A stretch of DNA of 64,000 nucleotides from Vibrio plantisponsor (lineage in GTDB: Bacteria; Pseudomonadota; Gammaproteobacteria; Enterobacterales; Vibrionaceae), in the NCBI RefSeq assembly GCF_013041605.1, contig NZ_JABEQC010000004.1, positions 242,016-306,015 on the forward strand, given 5' to 3'. This document shows, piece after piece, positions 36,671 through 45,759 of this stretch; within the stretch, counting starts at the first letter, position 1, and every line of letters starts with the position of its first letter. The translations under genes and the position numbers were made by a program. The notes beneath the pieces are model-generated. The model worked only from the letters and a program-made list of their open reading frames with translations. It did not search any database and was not told the origin of the DNA.

Positions 36671-37204
36671 TTATTGACTCTTTTCGAAGAACAGCGTTAC
36701 CCGCCCCACTTCAATACCAAACTTTTTAATCTTGGTGATGTTAAATACCCGAGTCTCATCTTGACGGTAAAGCCAGTCATCAAAAGTCACCTCAATTTCA
36801 CCATCGTCCATTTTTAACAAGAAATCATACTTCCACTGAAGTGCATTGCCGACTTCCTGACCGATAGCGTCACCAATAACATCGTCAGCTCGCCCAAGAT
36901 AAAAACCATTCGACGAACGCTGAATTGCCCAAACCCGTTGGCTCTTCTCGCCATCGTCAAAAATAAAATCTTCGGTCAGTGTCAGAGTGTTACCGATAAT
37001 ATGACCTTCAATATCCACTTCAAAGCGTCGAGTCTGCTTGTCGGTATAATCTTGCACCATTCCCCAAGCTTTCGTCTTGCCCTCGAAATAACCGAACAGG
37101 TCGAACTTCGGTTCACTTTGCTGATAATCCGACAACTCGGCGCTGCATGCCGTTAATAGCAGCAATACTGACGCCACAAAACTCTTTCTAACCCAACTCA
37201 TCAT
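36671..37204 (-). CDS. DUF3833 family lipoprotein
   Basis: A 177-residue lipoprotein: signal MMSWVRKSFVASVLLLLTAC with lipobox LTAC, then a lipocalin-like beta-rich domain (YFEGKTKAWGMVQD, GHIIGNTLTLTEDFIFDDGEK). DUF3833 has no known activity but recurs in Cfa-type lipid-modification loci. Start placed at the ATG overlapping the previous stop (ATGA) with AGGGA upstream; the ORF is open further into the upstream gene. Last gene of an eight-gene operon. Confidence 0.82.
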   Translation of the reverse strand: MMSWVRKSFVASVLLLLTACSAELSDYQQSEPKFDLFGYFEGKTKAWGMVQDYTDKQTRRFEVDIEGHIIGNTLTLTEDFIFDDGEKSQRVWAIQRSSNGFYLGRADDVIGDAIGQEVGNALQWKYDFLLKMDDGEIEVTFDDWLYRQDETRVFNITKIKKFGIEVGRVTLFFEKSQ

Positions 37205-37758
37205 CGATTCATCCCTAATAGTTGTTGGCGCAAGGTTTGATATTCCGTTTTCGGTGATAACCAAATTGCCAGAAACGCATCATTCAATGATTCATCGTCT
37301 ATCGCTCCCACCACTTTCTGCTCACCAGAATTGGAGATATAGACAAACTCTCCCGAAGTGCCATCCGTAACATAAATCAGCTTTTCCCCAGTTTTCACTC
37401 TGGGGAAAATAGCGGTTAACGTTGGCATCCAAGAGGCGATCTTCTCATCGCTGAAACCTTGTTTTTGCCATTGCTCCTGTGTAGCTTCGAGCAATTGAGT
37501 GCTGCTGATATCCCTTAGATAGCGAATTTCCAACGCTACAGGATGCGGTGAAATATCACCCTCTAGTTTGTATTTGCCGTCTGGCGAACGTAACTGGGAG
37601 GAGTAAATATCCAGCCACAGCCAAGAAAGGGTCGCCTGACCGACAATCGGCCACTGTTGCCATTGGCGAACAACATCATTTGCATTTCCCGTTGCACTGA
37701 CGTTAGCGCTGACGAGAGCTAGCAGTGTCAGGATTCTTGTTCGAAACTGAGTAATCAT
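37201..37758 (-). CDS. Chalcone-isomerase-like exported protein
   Basis: A 185-residue protein with an N-terminal signal peptide (about 1-22, ending VSATG) and a chalcone-isomerase-like domain: GQATLSWLWLDIYSSQL, then ALEIRYLRDISSTQLLEATQEQW and TDGTSGEFVYISN. Bacterial members are not known to act on flavonoids; a fatty-acid-binding or lipid role is likelier, and is inferred here from its neighbours. Overlaps the DUF2878 gene by 56 bases and the lipoprotein by four. Confidence 0.78.
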   Translation of the reverse strand: MITQFRTRILTLLALVSANVSATGNANDVVRQWQQWPIVGQATLSWLWLDIYSSQLRSPDGKYKLEGDISPHPVALEIRYLRDISSTQLLEATQEQWQKQGFSDEKIASWMPTLTAIFPRVKTGEKLIYVTDGTSGEFVYISNSGEQKVVGAIDDESLNDAFLAIWLSPKTEYQTLRQQLLGMNR

Positions 37759-38233
37759 TTACAAACACCCTCATGATTAACCACGCTACACCAGCCCATT
37801 GCACTGTTAACACAACCAGCGAACCTACAACGGGCAATGAAAATTCAACCGCTGAAAACTTATATCCAGCCCAGTAACTCAAAGCACCACAGACGCCGAC
37901 AAACAGCATTACCAAGCCTTTGGGGTATTTGCTTAAATGCGGTACCCATTGCCTTGCGTACCAGACAAACACAAGCCAGAGAGCGGCAAGCCATACAGGT
38001 ACGTGTGCACTTTTAAATACCAATAGGCCAATTGCGCTGTTAAAGGAATCTAAAGCAATACCTCCGACACCTAGCGCTAATATCCTGCCAATATCATCAC
38101 GGCTTGAATATGCTGCATAACCTAGGGTCACCAGCCCCAAACCCAGTGTGAGCCACTGAAAGCGATCCTGCCCCAGAACAGCGAGAAACCAGATTATCTG
38201 GAACCAGAGTGATACGACGAATAAGCGCCCCAC
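37703..38233 (-). CDS. DUF2878 inner-membrane protein
   Basis: A 176-residue membrane protein with about six hydrophobic helices covering nearly its whole length (LFVVSLWFQIIWFLAVLG at the start). Matches DUF2878. Unknown function. GTG start with GAGG six bases upstream, two bases after the cfa stop. Codes deep into the next gene (56-base overlap), a sign of coupled translation. Confidence 0.78.
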   Translation of the reverse strand: MGRLFVVSLWFQIIWFLAVLGQDRFQWLTLGLGLVTLGYAAYSSRDDIGRILALGVGGIALDSFNSAIGLLVFKSAHVPVWLAALWLVFVWYARQWVPHLSKYPKGLVMLFVGVCGALSYWAGYKFSAVEFSLPVVGSLVVLTVQWAGVAWLIMRVFVNDYSVSNKNPDTASSRQR

Positions 38234-38235
38234 CG

Positions 38236-39477
38236 TTAGCCTCGTTGCAAAGTCATATGAATGGTACTTATGGTTCGCGCGTTAAAGCCGCCTTCGCAAT
38301 AACAGAAGTAGTAACGCCACATACGAATGAAACGCTCGTCATAACCAAGTAGTGAAACTTGCTCTAGTGACTGTTCAAAACGTAGTCTCCAGTCTTTCAG
38401 CGTCTGCGCATAATCGAGTCCTAAATCAAAAATGTCTCTGGTGATTAAATCACTGTGCTGAGTAGCCGTTTGAGTCAGTACCGTAACCGATGGTAAAAAT
38501 CCGCCCGGGAAAATATATTTCTGAATAAAATCAACATTATTGCTGTAATAGTCGTAACGCTGATCAGCGATAGTAATCGCTTGTATTGCCATTAAACCTT
38601 TCGGCTTAAGTAACGACTGGCACTTCTTGATGTAAGACTTAAGATACTGCTTACCGACAGCTTCAATCATTTCGATAGAAACCAGCTTATCGTACTGACC
38701 TTCCAACAATCGGTAGTCTTGCTTGAGTAAGGTGACACGGTCACCCAAACCAGCTCGCTCAATTTGCTCTTTTGCATAACTGTATTGTTCTTCCGAGATG
38801 GTGGTAGTGGTGACATGGCATCCGTAAGTTTGAGCCATGTAAATCGCCATAGCGCCCCAACCGGTACCGATTTCAATCACGTGGTCACTCGGTTTCAGTT
38901 GTAACTGCTGGCAGAGGCGTTCCATCTTGTTAATCTGCGCTTGCTCTAACGTGTCATTTGGCGACGAGTACAACGCACTTGAGTAGAGCATTCGTTTATC
39001 TAGGAAGGTCTTGTAAAGTTCATTACCCAGATCATAATGCGCTTCGATGTTTTCTTTTGCCTGATCAATGGAGTTTCGTTTAAACCAATGGCCAACCTTA
39101 TACGCCCATTGTGTTAACCAACTGCTGCGTTGCTCAATTCTGTCTAACGCACTCATGTTTTTCGCCATGAGCTCCATCAAAGCCGTTAGATTTGGGCTAT
39201 CCCACCAGTCATCCATATACGCTTCTGCGGCTGCAATGCTGCCACCTTTCAATAGCCGCGAATAAAAATCGGGATGCTTAACCCAGATCACAGCATGAGG
39301 TTCATCTTGATTTTTATGACCAAACTGCTGCTGATTAGACGCCTGATCAGAAAAAGACTCCACAATCGTTAAGCTGCCGACATCCAAGTACTGCAAAAAT
39401 TTAAATGCAACGTTGCGAGCGCTTTTCTGCCACGCAGATAAGCTGGTTGGCATATCCATAGAAGTCACATTTATCAT
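38236..39477 (-). CDS. cfa: Cyclopropane-fatty-acyl-phospholipid synthase family methyltransferase
   Basis: SAM-dependent enzyme that adds a methyl/methylene group to unsaturated acyl chains of membrane lipids. 413 residues. Motifs: VIEIGTGWGAMAIYMAQTYGC (SAM site), VSIEMIEAVGKQYL with the active-site region, and the late QKYIFPGGFLPS and YYFCYCEGGFNARTI. It is linked to DUF1365, FAD oxidoreductase and SDR genes, as in furan-fatty-acid or light/stress-induced clusters, so it may make a modified acyl chain other than cyclopropane. AGGAGA upstream; overlaps the DUF1365 stop (ATGA). Confidence 0.9.
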   Translation of the reverse strand: MINVTSMDMPTSLSAWQKSARNVAFKFLQYLDVGSLTIVESFSDQASNQQQFGHKNQDEPHAVIWVKHPDFYSRLLKGGSIAAAEAYMDDWWDSPNLTALMELMAKNMSALDRIEQRSSWLTQWAYKVGHWFKRNSIDQAKENIEAHYDLGNELYKTFLDKRMLYSSALYSSPNDTLEQAQINKMERLCQQLQLKPSDHVIEIGTGWGAMAIYMAQTYGCHVTTTTISEEQYSYAKEQIERAGLGDRVTLLKQDYRLLEGQYDKLVSIEMIEAVGKQYLKSYIKKCQSLLKPKGLMAIQAITIADQRYDYYSNNVDFIQKYIFPGGFLPSVTVLTQTATQHSDLITRDIFDLGLDYAQTLKDWRLRFEQSLEQVSLLGYDERFIRMWRYYFCYCEGGFNARTISTIHMTLQRG

Positions 39478-40250
39478 TGCGTATTCTCCTTACTACGATT
39501 GTTTTCTTTTTTTTGTGTGTTCGGATGATCATGAATCGGCACACCTTTCATCCATAGTTTCAGCGCATGCCAGTAAATCCCTAATGTCACTTTTATCGCC
39601 ATAACCGGCGTTTTTACTAACAAAGCAAGCAAACCTTTGGTGGTAAATTCTTGGCCTTTCATAGCCAGAGTTGCGTCGAATGCTTTACCTTCGCGATGAC
39701 ATTCCAAATGCACCATTAACGACTCAGTCAACGGCTTTAACTTCCACTGGTACTGCTGATCTATCGGATTAAACGGAGAAACATGAAACGCTTTGTCATG
39801 TTGCCAGTTCTCTCCTTCTGCGCCCATGTCAGCTGGTATCGCGTAGTAATGGCGTTCATTCCAAGGTGTGTTGCTGACTTCTGCCAGCAAATAACGCCAC
39901 TCACCATTTTCGTCATAAAGGTAATAGAAATTTACAGGACTGAAGTAGATACCTAAGTAGCGTAAATGAATCACTGCAAGCACCTTGCCTTCTATTCGGT
40001 TGCCCGTAAGTTCAAATACTTTATCTTGTACAGCCTGTTTGAGTTCACCCTCTCCAAGGTAGTCTTCACGACGTAACCTTGCCCAGTGCCACCATTTCTC
40101 GCCAAGTCCCCAGACTTTTTTCGACAAGGAAGTCCATTCATCCAAGTCAATGCACGGCATAAACAAGGAGTAGGTCAGCGCATGATTCTTAGGAGTGAAG
40201 CGTCTGTGCCTCACACTCCCAACAAGCAGTTGGCTGTTAAGGGCTGACAT
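39474..40250 (-). CDS. DUF1365 domain protein
   Basis: A 258-residue protein with DUF1365 motifs: VRHRRFTPKNHALTYSLFMPCIDLDE, HLRYLGIYFSPVNFYYLYDENGEW and AEVSNTPWNERHYY. Function unknown, but almost always beside a Cfa-like methyltransferase and an FAD oxidoreductase. The start overlaps the oxidoreductase stop by one base (TAATG). Confidence 0.85.
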   Translation of the reverse strand: MSALNSQLLVGSVRHRRFTPKNHALTYSLFMPCIDLDEWTSLSKKVWGLGEKWWHWARLRREDYLGEGELKQAVQDKVFELTGNRIEGKVLAVIHLRYLGIYFSPVNFYYLYDENGEWRYLLAEVSNTPWNERHYYAIPADMGAEGENWQHDKAFHVSPFNPIDQQYQWKLKPLTESLMVHLECHREGKAFDATLAMKGQEFTTKGLLALLVKTPVMAIKVTLGIYWHALKLWMKGVPIHDHPNTQKKENNRSKENTQ

Positions 40251-41527
40251 TACGCAGCCCCTTTCATCTTGGCTTCATTAGCGCGTGCAATATTGGTCAC
40301 CACATCCAACGCGCTTCGTACACCATCTTCATGGAAACCGTTGTGCCAGTACGCTCCACAGAACCAAGTATGATTTTGTCCGCTGATTTCTACTTTACGT
40401 TGCTGTGCTTTAATCGACTGTTCGGTAAACACTGGATGATGATAAACAAAGCTGCGAAGAATCTTGCTCGGATTAATGTGCTCACTGCTATTTAGCGACA
40501 CACAGAAAGTCTCTGGTGCATCAATATGCTGCAAAATATTCATGTTATAGGTGAGTGAAGGTAGGCGAGAATCCTGCCCTTTATCTCCTCTCAACCAGTA
40601 GTTCCATGACGCCCAAGCCGCTTTACGCTTAGGCAGCAAACTGGTGTCGGTATGCAGAATCACTTCGTTTGCCTGATAACCGAGCTGAGACAGAATTTGC
40701 TGCTCGCTTTCTGTCGCATCTTCCAGCATCGAAAGTACCTGATCGCTGTGACAAGCAAATATCACTTCATCGAACCACTCGGTTTTGCCAAGACTTGATA
40801 CTTCAACACCACCAGCAACACGTTTTACTTTGTTGACAGGTGAGCTGGTTCGAATGTTGTGCTTAAACCCTTGAGTTAGTGGTTCAATATAGGAGCGAGA
40901 GCCGCCTTGAATAACATTCCATTTAGGACGATTGCTGATATCAAGCAGACCGTGATTTAAGAAAAAGCGCAGGAAAAACGTTAATGGAAACGCACGCATA
41001 TCCGCCAGAGACGACGACCAAATAGCAGCGCCCATCGGAAGAATGTAGTTTTCACAGAAATAATGCGAAAAGCCGTGATGATTGAGAAACTGCCCAAGAG
41101 TTTGCAAATTGACTTCAGACTCCTTAGCTTCTTGCTTGGCTAACTTGTTAAAACGCAGAATTTCGGAAATAAACTGATAGAAACGCGGGTTCAGCCAATT
41201 ACGTTTCTGAGCAAACAGAGTCATGATCGTATGACCATTGTATTCGAGATCATTCGCATCATTACGAACACTGAAACTCATTTCGGTCGGCGTCGTTTTC
41301 ACACCTAACTCGGCCATTAAACTAATGAAGTTAGGATAAGTACGATCGTTATAAACAATAAAACCTGTATCTACAGCGTAAGTTTTTCCGCCAACTTCAA
41401 CGTCAACCGTGGCTGTATGACCACCAATATAATCATTGGCTTCAAATACCGTAATGTCGTGCTGTTCATGCAGATAGTAACCGCAAGACAAACCAGAAAT
41501 ACCTGTACCAATAATTGCAATCTTCAT
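40250..41527 (-). CDS. FAD-dependent amine-oxidase-like oxidoreductase
   Basis: A 425-residue flavoprotein. N-terminal dinucleotide site IAIIGTGISGLSCGYYL, then FEANDYIGGHTATVDVE, as in phytoene-desaturase/protoporphyrinogen-oxidase-like enzymes. C-terminal FAD contact WFCGAYWHNGFHEDGVRSAL. Probably desaturates or oxidises an acyl chain together with the neighbouring methyltransferase; this is inferred from context. Confidence 0.87.
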   Translation of the reverse strand: MKIAIIGTGISGLSCGYYLHEQHDITVFEANDYIGGHTATVDVEVGGKTYAVDTGFIVYNDRTYPNFISLMAELGVKTTPTEMSFSVRNDANDLEYNGHTIMTLFAQKRNWLNPRFYQFISEILRFNKLAKQEAKESEVNLQTLGQFLNHHGFSHYFCENYILPMGAAIWSSSLADMRAFPLTFFLRFFLNHGLLDISNRPKWNVIQGGSRSYIEPLTQGFKHNIRTSSPVNKVKRVAGGVEVSSLGKTEWFDEVIFACHSDQVLSMLEDATESEQQILSQLGYQANEVILHTDTSLLPKRKAAWASWNYWLRGDKGQDSRLPSLTYNMNILQHIDAPETFCVSLNSSEHINPSKILRSFVYHHPVFTEQSIKAQQRKVEISGQNHTWFCGAYWHNGFHEDGVRSALDVVTNIARANEAKMKGAA

Positions 41528-41539
41528 CTTGTTTTCCTT

Positions 41540-42265
41540 TTAAGACCGAAACAGCAGACCAGTCACTGCGTGCTGCCATGAGTAAGGTAATAACCCCAGT
41601 ATTCTTAAAATCCAGGTAAATCGTTTGGGGAAATAAATGTTAGCTTGCCCCTTGTCTAAACCTTTCTGAATCGCTTCTGATGCTTGTTCAACGCTGATGA
41701 GCATGGGCATAGGAAAGGTATTTTTCGCGGTTAGCGGCGTATCAACGAAACCTGGAAAAATTGTAGACACCTCAACGCCTCGCTCGCGCCAGTCTAAGCG
41801 TAATGAACGAGCGATGTATCCGACGGCTGCTTTGGATGCACCATAAGCTTCCGCTCTCGGCAAGGCCAGCTCACTGGCGATTGAACTCACCACCGCTACT
41901 CTGTGCCCTGAAACTAAATGAGGCTCTATCGCTTCAATAATATTAGTCAAACCAAATACGTTGGTTTGAAACACTCGCTCAACCAGTTTCGAGTCCATTT
42001 CTCCATTATCGATATACTCACAATTGCCCGCGTTAAGGAGCCAAAGGTCTGGAGTCAAAGATAAACTGCGCAGCGCATTGAATGTCTGCACTCGGTCCGT
42101 AATATCAAACTCGCAAGTTTCAATATTTGGATACGCTTCATCAAGCTTAGCCAAAGATTCTTTATTTCTCCCACAAGCGATCACTCGCCAGCCTCGTTTG
42201 GCATAATCCAACGCCAACTGCTGCCCAATGCCAGATGTTGCTCCAGTAATCAGTACCGCACTCAT
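41540..42265 (-). CDS. Short-chain dehydrogenase/reductase
   Basis: A classical SDR of 241 residues: cofactor loop TGATSGIGQQLA, LLNAGN, catalytic Ser in VSSIASE and YGASK (Tyr/Lys). Ends in a C-terminal hydrophobic tail (FTWILRILGLLPYSW), suggesting membrane contact. Arg in CGRN after beta-2 favours NADP. It overlaps the NTF2-like gene by four bases. Confidence 0.87.
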   Translation of the reverse strand: MSAVLITGATSGIGQQLALDYAKRGWRVIACGRNKESLAKLDEAYPNIETCEFDITDRVQTFNALRSLSLTPDLWLLNAGNCEYIDNGEMDSKLVERVFQTNVFGLTNIIEAIEPHLVSGHRVAVVSSIASELALPRAEAYGASKAAVGYIARSLRLDWRERGVEVSTIFPGFVDTPLTAKNTFPMPMLISVEQASEAIQKGLDKGQANIYFPKRFTWILRILGLLPYSWQHAVTGLLFRS

Positions 42266-42681
42266 TGGCCCAGCCTCCGCTTAATGCTTTTAATGACTCC
42301 ACCAAGTAAAGGGATGTGCTCGTAAAGCATTTCGCCCAGATCAAAGTAGTCTCGGTGGGATATAACCTTGCCGTCGGCAAATTTAAGATGGCTCATACCA
42401 TTAACATCAATAGGATTGCCGCCAGATAACTTGGGGTGCTGCAAGTGCATGGTCCAAGTTATAAATCCGTCATTGTCAGACTGATGTTGTTCGGCTATTG
42501 AAAACTCACATCGCTCAACATTCTGATAAAGGTTAGCAAAATAGCTTTGCAGTGCTTCCAGCCCTTCTATCCGATGCGCCGCATCTTCAAATACCACCTG
42601 CTGGTGATAAACCTCTGGCAGCAAATGCAAATTGTCTTTACTGAGCTGCTGATAAAACTGGGCGATAACTTGGATATCCAT
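42262..42681 (-). CDS. NTF2/SnoaL-like protein
   Basis: A 139-residue single-domain protein with the NTF2-like cone fold pattern: FYQQLSKDNLHLLPEVYHQQVVFEDAAHRIEG, LYQNVERCEFSIAEQ and a late HLKFADGKVISHRDYFDLGEML. Possible small-molecule isomerase or binding protein. First gene of the operon; the promoter with palindromic operator lies 50-100 bases upstream. Confidence 0.8.
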   Translation of the reverse strand: MDIQVIAQFYQQLSKDNLHLLPEVYHQQVVFEDAAHRIEGLEALQSYFANLYQNVERCEFSIAEQHQSDNDGFITWTMHLQHPKLSGGNPIDVNGMSHLKFADGKVISHRDYFDLGEMLYEHIPLLGGVIKSIKRRLGQ

Positions 42682-42727
42682 ATTCGCTAAACCTGTACAA
42701 ATTTATTTTCCGTATAAGTTAAGTGTT

Positions 42728-42756
42728 AGGATAGCGCACAAAGAAAAGTTGTACAA
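42728..42756 (-). promoter_or_regulatory. Candidate promoter of the Cfa/DUF1365 operon
   Basis: On the minus strand TTGTAC (42756-42751) and TATCCT (42733-42728) are separated by 17 bases. The -35 lies inside one arm of the palindrome at 42744-42777. Confidence 0.6.
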
Positions 42757-42777
42757 AAAAATATTTGTACAACTTTT
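42744..42777. promoter_or_regulatory. Palindromic operator, 14-bp arms
   Basis: AAAAGTTGTACAAA and TTTGTACAACTTTT are perfect 14-bp inverted arms separated by AAAATA. They cover the probable -35. A third half-site (TGTACAAAT, about 42694-42702) lies in the leader. Looks like a site for a dimeric repressor; the regulator gene is not in this window. A MerR-type (LitR/CarH-like) regulator is one possibility. Confidence 0.75.
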
Positions 42778-42836
42778 TGTAAGAATTCTTTAGCAGAGAA
42801 ATTTAACAGTATGCAGAGGAGACAAATTGAAGGCAC

Positions 42837-42863
42837 AAAAAAGCCAGCTAAGAAGCTGGCTTA
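42837..42863 (-). terminator. Intrinsic terminator after htpX
   Basis: AAGCCAGCT-AAG-AAGCTGGCTT; on the minus strand it ends in a T run. Seven bases beyond the htpX stop. Confidence 0.85.
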
Positions 42864-42869
42864 TAAATT

Positions 42870-43736
42870 TTAAGAATTGCGCAATGCAGCAATACGTTTA
42901 TCAAGCGGTGGATGACTCATCAGTAGCTCAGTCATCGTACGCTTACCGTTGATACCGAACGCCATCATAGAACCTTCCAATTGAGGTTCGTAGCTCATCT
43001 TCAGGCGCTCTAGTGCCGCAATCATCTTGTGCTTACCCACCAATTGAGCAGCGCCCGCATCAGCATGGAACTCACGATGACGGCTGTACCACATGGTAAT
43101 GAAGCTTGCTAGGAAGCCTAACACCAATTCAAGCACCATAGAGACACCGAAGTACACCATCATGTTGCTGCCCTGACCTTCTTCGTCACTGTTACGAGAA
43201 GCAACAATGTTAGCAATGAAGCGCGACAAGAAGATCACGAATGTGTTCACAACACCTTGCATCAAGGTCATGGTAACCATATCGCCGTTTGCAATGTGGC
43301 TAACTTCATGAGCAAGCACAGCTTCGGCTTCATCACGCGTCATGTTATGTAGCAAGCCTGTAGAAACCGCCACTAACGAATCATCACGTTTTGCACCAGT
43401 AGCGAATGCGTTCATATCTGGAGAATCGTAAATAGCAACAGTAGGCATACCAATACCTGCTTGCTGCGACTGACGCTTCACCGTTTCCAGCAGCCAGTGC
43501 TCCATTTCGTTACGTGGGTTTTCAATTACAACACCGCCCACCGAGCTCAGAGCCATCCTCTTTGACATCAAGAGTGAAATAAATGAACCGCCGAAACCAA
43601 ACACGGCTGCCATTACGAGCAAGCCAGACAAACTACCCGGTTGCATCCCTGTAGTGGCATAAACAATATTCAAAACCACACTTAGCACCATTACGACGGC
43701 TAGGTTGGTTGCCAGGAATAACAATACTCGCTTCAT
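42870..43736 (-). CDS. htpX: Membrane zinc metalloprotease HtpX
   Basis: Inner-membrane M48 protease that removes damaged membrane proteins. 288 residues; two N-terminal TM segments (about 5-28 and 36-57), the zinc motif HEVSH at 143-147, further TM segments at about 158-180 and 195-220, and third zinc ligand region [14 protein letters not shown]. No stress promoter can be named. Confidence 0.95.
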   Translation of the reverse strand: MKRVLLFLATNLAVVMVLSVVLNIVYATTGMQPGSLSGLLVMAAVFGFGGSFISLLMSKRMALSSVGGVVIENPRNEMEHWLLETVKRQSQQAGIGMPTVAIYDSPDMNAFATGAKRDDSLVAVSTGLLHNMTRDEAEAVLAHEVSHIANGDMVTMTLMQGVVNTFVIFLSRFIANIVASRNSDEEGQGSNMMVYFGVSMVLELVLGFLASFITMWYSRHREFHADAGAAQLVGKHKMIAALERLKMSYEPQLEGSMMAFGINGKRTMTELLMSHPPLDKRIAALRNS

Positions 43737-44002
43737 TAATTATCTCCGTTGAGGAAAGCTGACTATTAGCCTGAAGTCACTAAGGTATTCCACACAAAGG
43801 CTTCAGGAGTTTTCTAATACATAGTGTCTGCGATTTAAAAAACAAGGTTAAGTGATAAATTGAAACATTTAATGTCAATTATGTGGCTATAATGTAAACA
43901 GATCCGATCTCTGCAGAGTTAGACTTTTGTCGTATTGAGGCACAAGTCGAAAGAGATTAAATTCCGAGCAGTGAGAGAGACATCATAACGAAGGATATCA
44001 TC

Positions 44003-44176
44003 ATGGCTGAAGCTCAAAGTTATAAAATGGCAATCGACCTACTCCGCTGCCATTTAGGCTTAACTGAAGAAGAAGCGAAGTTGCAACTGGGTATTGGTCA
44101 GGAACAATCTGTGCAACAACATATCGCTGAAACTCAACAAGCATTCGCTATGCTGGGTTTGAACAAAGAAGTGTAA
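44003..44176 (+). CDS. Small conserved-looking protein, 57 residues
   Basis: An ORF of 57 codons, MAEAQSYKMAIDLLRCHL to MLGLNKEV. AAGGA lies eight bases before the ATG and a strong terminator follows 12 bases after the stop, so it looks like a genuine one-gene unit. It is predicted helical and acidic with a single Cys. I do not recognise the family. Lies between htpX and bioD. Confidence 0.72.
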   Translation: MAEAQSYKMAIDLLRCHLGLTEEEAKLQLGIGQEQSVQQHIAETQQAFAMLGLNKEV

Positions 44177-44187
44177 TCAAACAGATT

Positions 44188-44218
44188 TAAAAAGGGCTGC
44201 ATTAATGCAGCCCTTTTA
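44188..44218 (+). terminator. Intrinsic terminator after the 57-residue gene
   Basis: AAAGGGCTGCATT and AATGCAGCCCTTT are perfect arms, followed by TATTTT. Also in position to end the convergent bio operon. Confidence 0.88.
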
Positions 44219-44266
44219 TTTTGCCTTATAGCCAAGCTAACTCAGAATACTTGGTTTGGAACCCGA

Positions 44267-44959
44267 CTACGCGAGTTCCTTTTCCATCAAAGGTTCAAGA
44301 TTGATGTATTTACCAAGTTCCGTGCGTTTCGCGCTTGGGACATACGGGATTTCACCCAGTTTTGGTGCTCGAATACGAGATTCCAACACCTCAATAATTT
44401 CAGCGTAGTGTTCAGTGCCTGGGTTAATACGGTTTGCCACCCAACCAACAATCGTCAAACCATCCGCTTCAATACTTTCTGCTGTAAGCAGCGCGTGACT
44501 TAAACAGCCAAGTTTCACACCCACCACTAATACAACGGGCAATTTCTCTTGCTTAACCCAAGAGGAGAGACAGTCTGTATCCGAAACTGGCACTCGCCAC
44601 CCACCCGCACCTTCAACCAACACGGTGTCCGCTTTGGTTTTCAGGTAAGCGAGCTTGTCACTCAACACCTTGTAATCGATAGTCAGATTCTCGTGCTTAG
44701 CTGCAATGTGTGGCGATGCAGGCAATTCTAGCGCGTATGGATTGACGTCGTCATACGGCATTTCTTGTGTCGCTACTTTCATGAGATGGAGCGCGTCAGA
44801 GTTTCGTAAACCTTGCTCTGTTCTCTCACAACCCGCGGCTACTGGTTTATAGCCAATTGTTGTAAAGCCCTTACTGGCAATCGCTTGCAATATCGCTTTT
44901 GAAGCCACTGTTTTACCAACATCGGTGTCCGTACCCGCAATAAATAATGCATTTATCAT
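44267..44959 (-). CDS. bioD: Dethiobiotin synthetase
   Basis: ATP-dependent closure of DAPA to dethiobiotin. 230 residues from the ATG at 44959 ([23 protein letters not shown]-loop). Also [12 protein letters not shown] and the VANRINPGT base-recognition loop. The start overlaps the bioC stop (ATGA); the ORF is open seven codons further up. Last gene of bioBFCD. Confidence 0.95.
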   Translation of the reverse strand: MINALFIAGTDTDVGKTVASKAILQAIASKGFTTIGYKPVAAGCERTEQGLRNSDALHLMKVATQEMPYDDVNPYALELPASPHIAAKHENLTIDYKVLSDKLAYLKTKADTVLVEGAGGWRVPVSDTDCLSSWVKQEKLPVVLVVGVKLGCLSHALLTAESIEADGLTIVGWVANRINPGTEHYAEIIEVLESRIRAPKLGEIPYVPSAKRTELGKYINLEPLMEKELA

Positions 44960-45759
44960 CGATAAATTACCCCTAAACAAACCTGATATGTTGCAGGTAA
45001 AGAACCTTGCTGACTTCGAAATCGCTCGTAGGCCTGTTCGACTTGAATCAGTGCCCGTCTTCCCGTCAACCCCTGAGATCTTGAATGGATATGGTTCGCC
45101 CCGATGCCCTTTAGATCGCGCATGAGTTCAAAAGCGGTGTCATACCAAACAATCATCTCGGCCAAGTTTAAGTGATGCTTAGGAAGCTCGGCTTGCGCTA
45201 ACGCAATTTTTACCTGATTGAAAGAAATGAACTCATTAACATGTTGATGAGAATCAATTTTCCTCCATGACTGCTTAAGTTCAGCCAAAGAGCCATCAAG
45301 CAAAGTAGAAAAGTAACCACGACCTAATGGTTTGAGTACTCGTCGGATTTCCGCCAGAGGCGTGGATAAATCGTCACACCACTGAAGAGCCAGACTTGAA
45401 AAAACAATATCAAACTCGCCAGCAGAAAAAGGCAGTTGTTCCGCATCGGCATGAACATACGTGACCGAATCCTCACCACAACGCACCCTCGCCTGCTCAA
45501 GCATAGCTGGAGAGAGATCAGCGCACACCACATTCGCTCCTAGCTGTTTAAGTTGTTGTGAAAAGTAGCCAGTCCCACAGCCCAAATCGAGAACACGAAG
45601 ACCTGATAAATCTGCGGGTAGTTGATTCAATAGACGATGACCAACATCGCGCTGAAATGTCGCGTGCTTATCATAGGTCGCAGCAGCTTTGCTAAAGGCG
45701 CTTGAAATAGCAGATTTATCTTTGCTTTCAATCTCTGAGCGTAAGGCAAGTTCACTCAT
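44956..45759 (-). CDS. bioC: Malonyl-ACP O-methyltransferase
   Basis: Methylates malonyl-ACP so that fatty-acid synthesis makes the pimeloyl chain. 267 residues, SAM motif [15 protein letters not shown], then ADAEQLPF and [14 protein letters not shown]. BioH, needed to remove the methyl group, is not in the operon. Confidence 0.94.
   Translation of the reverse strand: MSELALRSEIESKDKSAISSAFSKAAATYDKHATFQRDVGHRLLNQLPADLSGLRVLDLGCGTGYFSQQLKQLGANVVCADLSPAMLEQARVRCGEDSVTYVHADAEQLPFSAGEFDIVFSSLALQWCDDLSTPLAEIRRVLKPLGRGYFSTLLDGSLAELKQSWRKIDSHQHVNEFISFNQVKIALAQAELPKHHLNLAEMIVWYDTAFELMRDLKGIGANHIHSRSQGLTGRRALIQVEQAYERFRSQQGSLPATYQVCLGVIYR

Noticed and set aside
36671..42681. Flavonoid metabolism operon (because of the chalcone-isomerase-like gene)
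   Set aside because: Bacterial members of this fold are not tied to flavonoids, and all the neighbours point to lipids.
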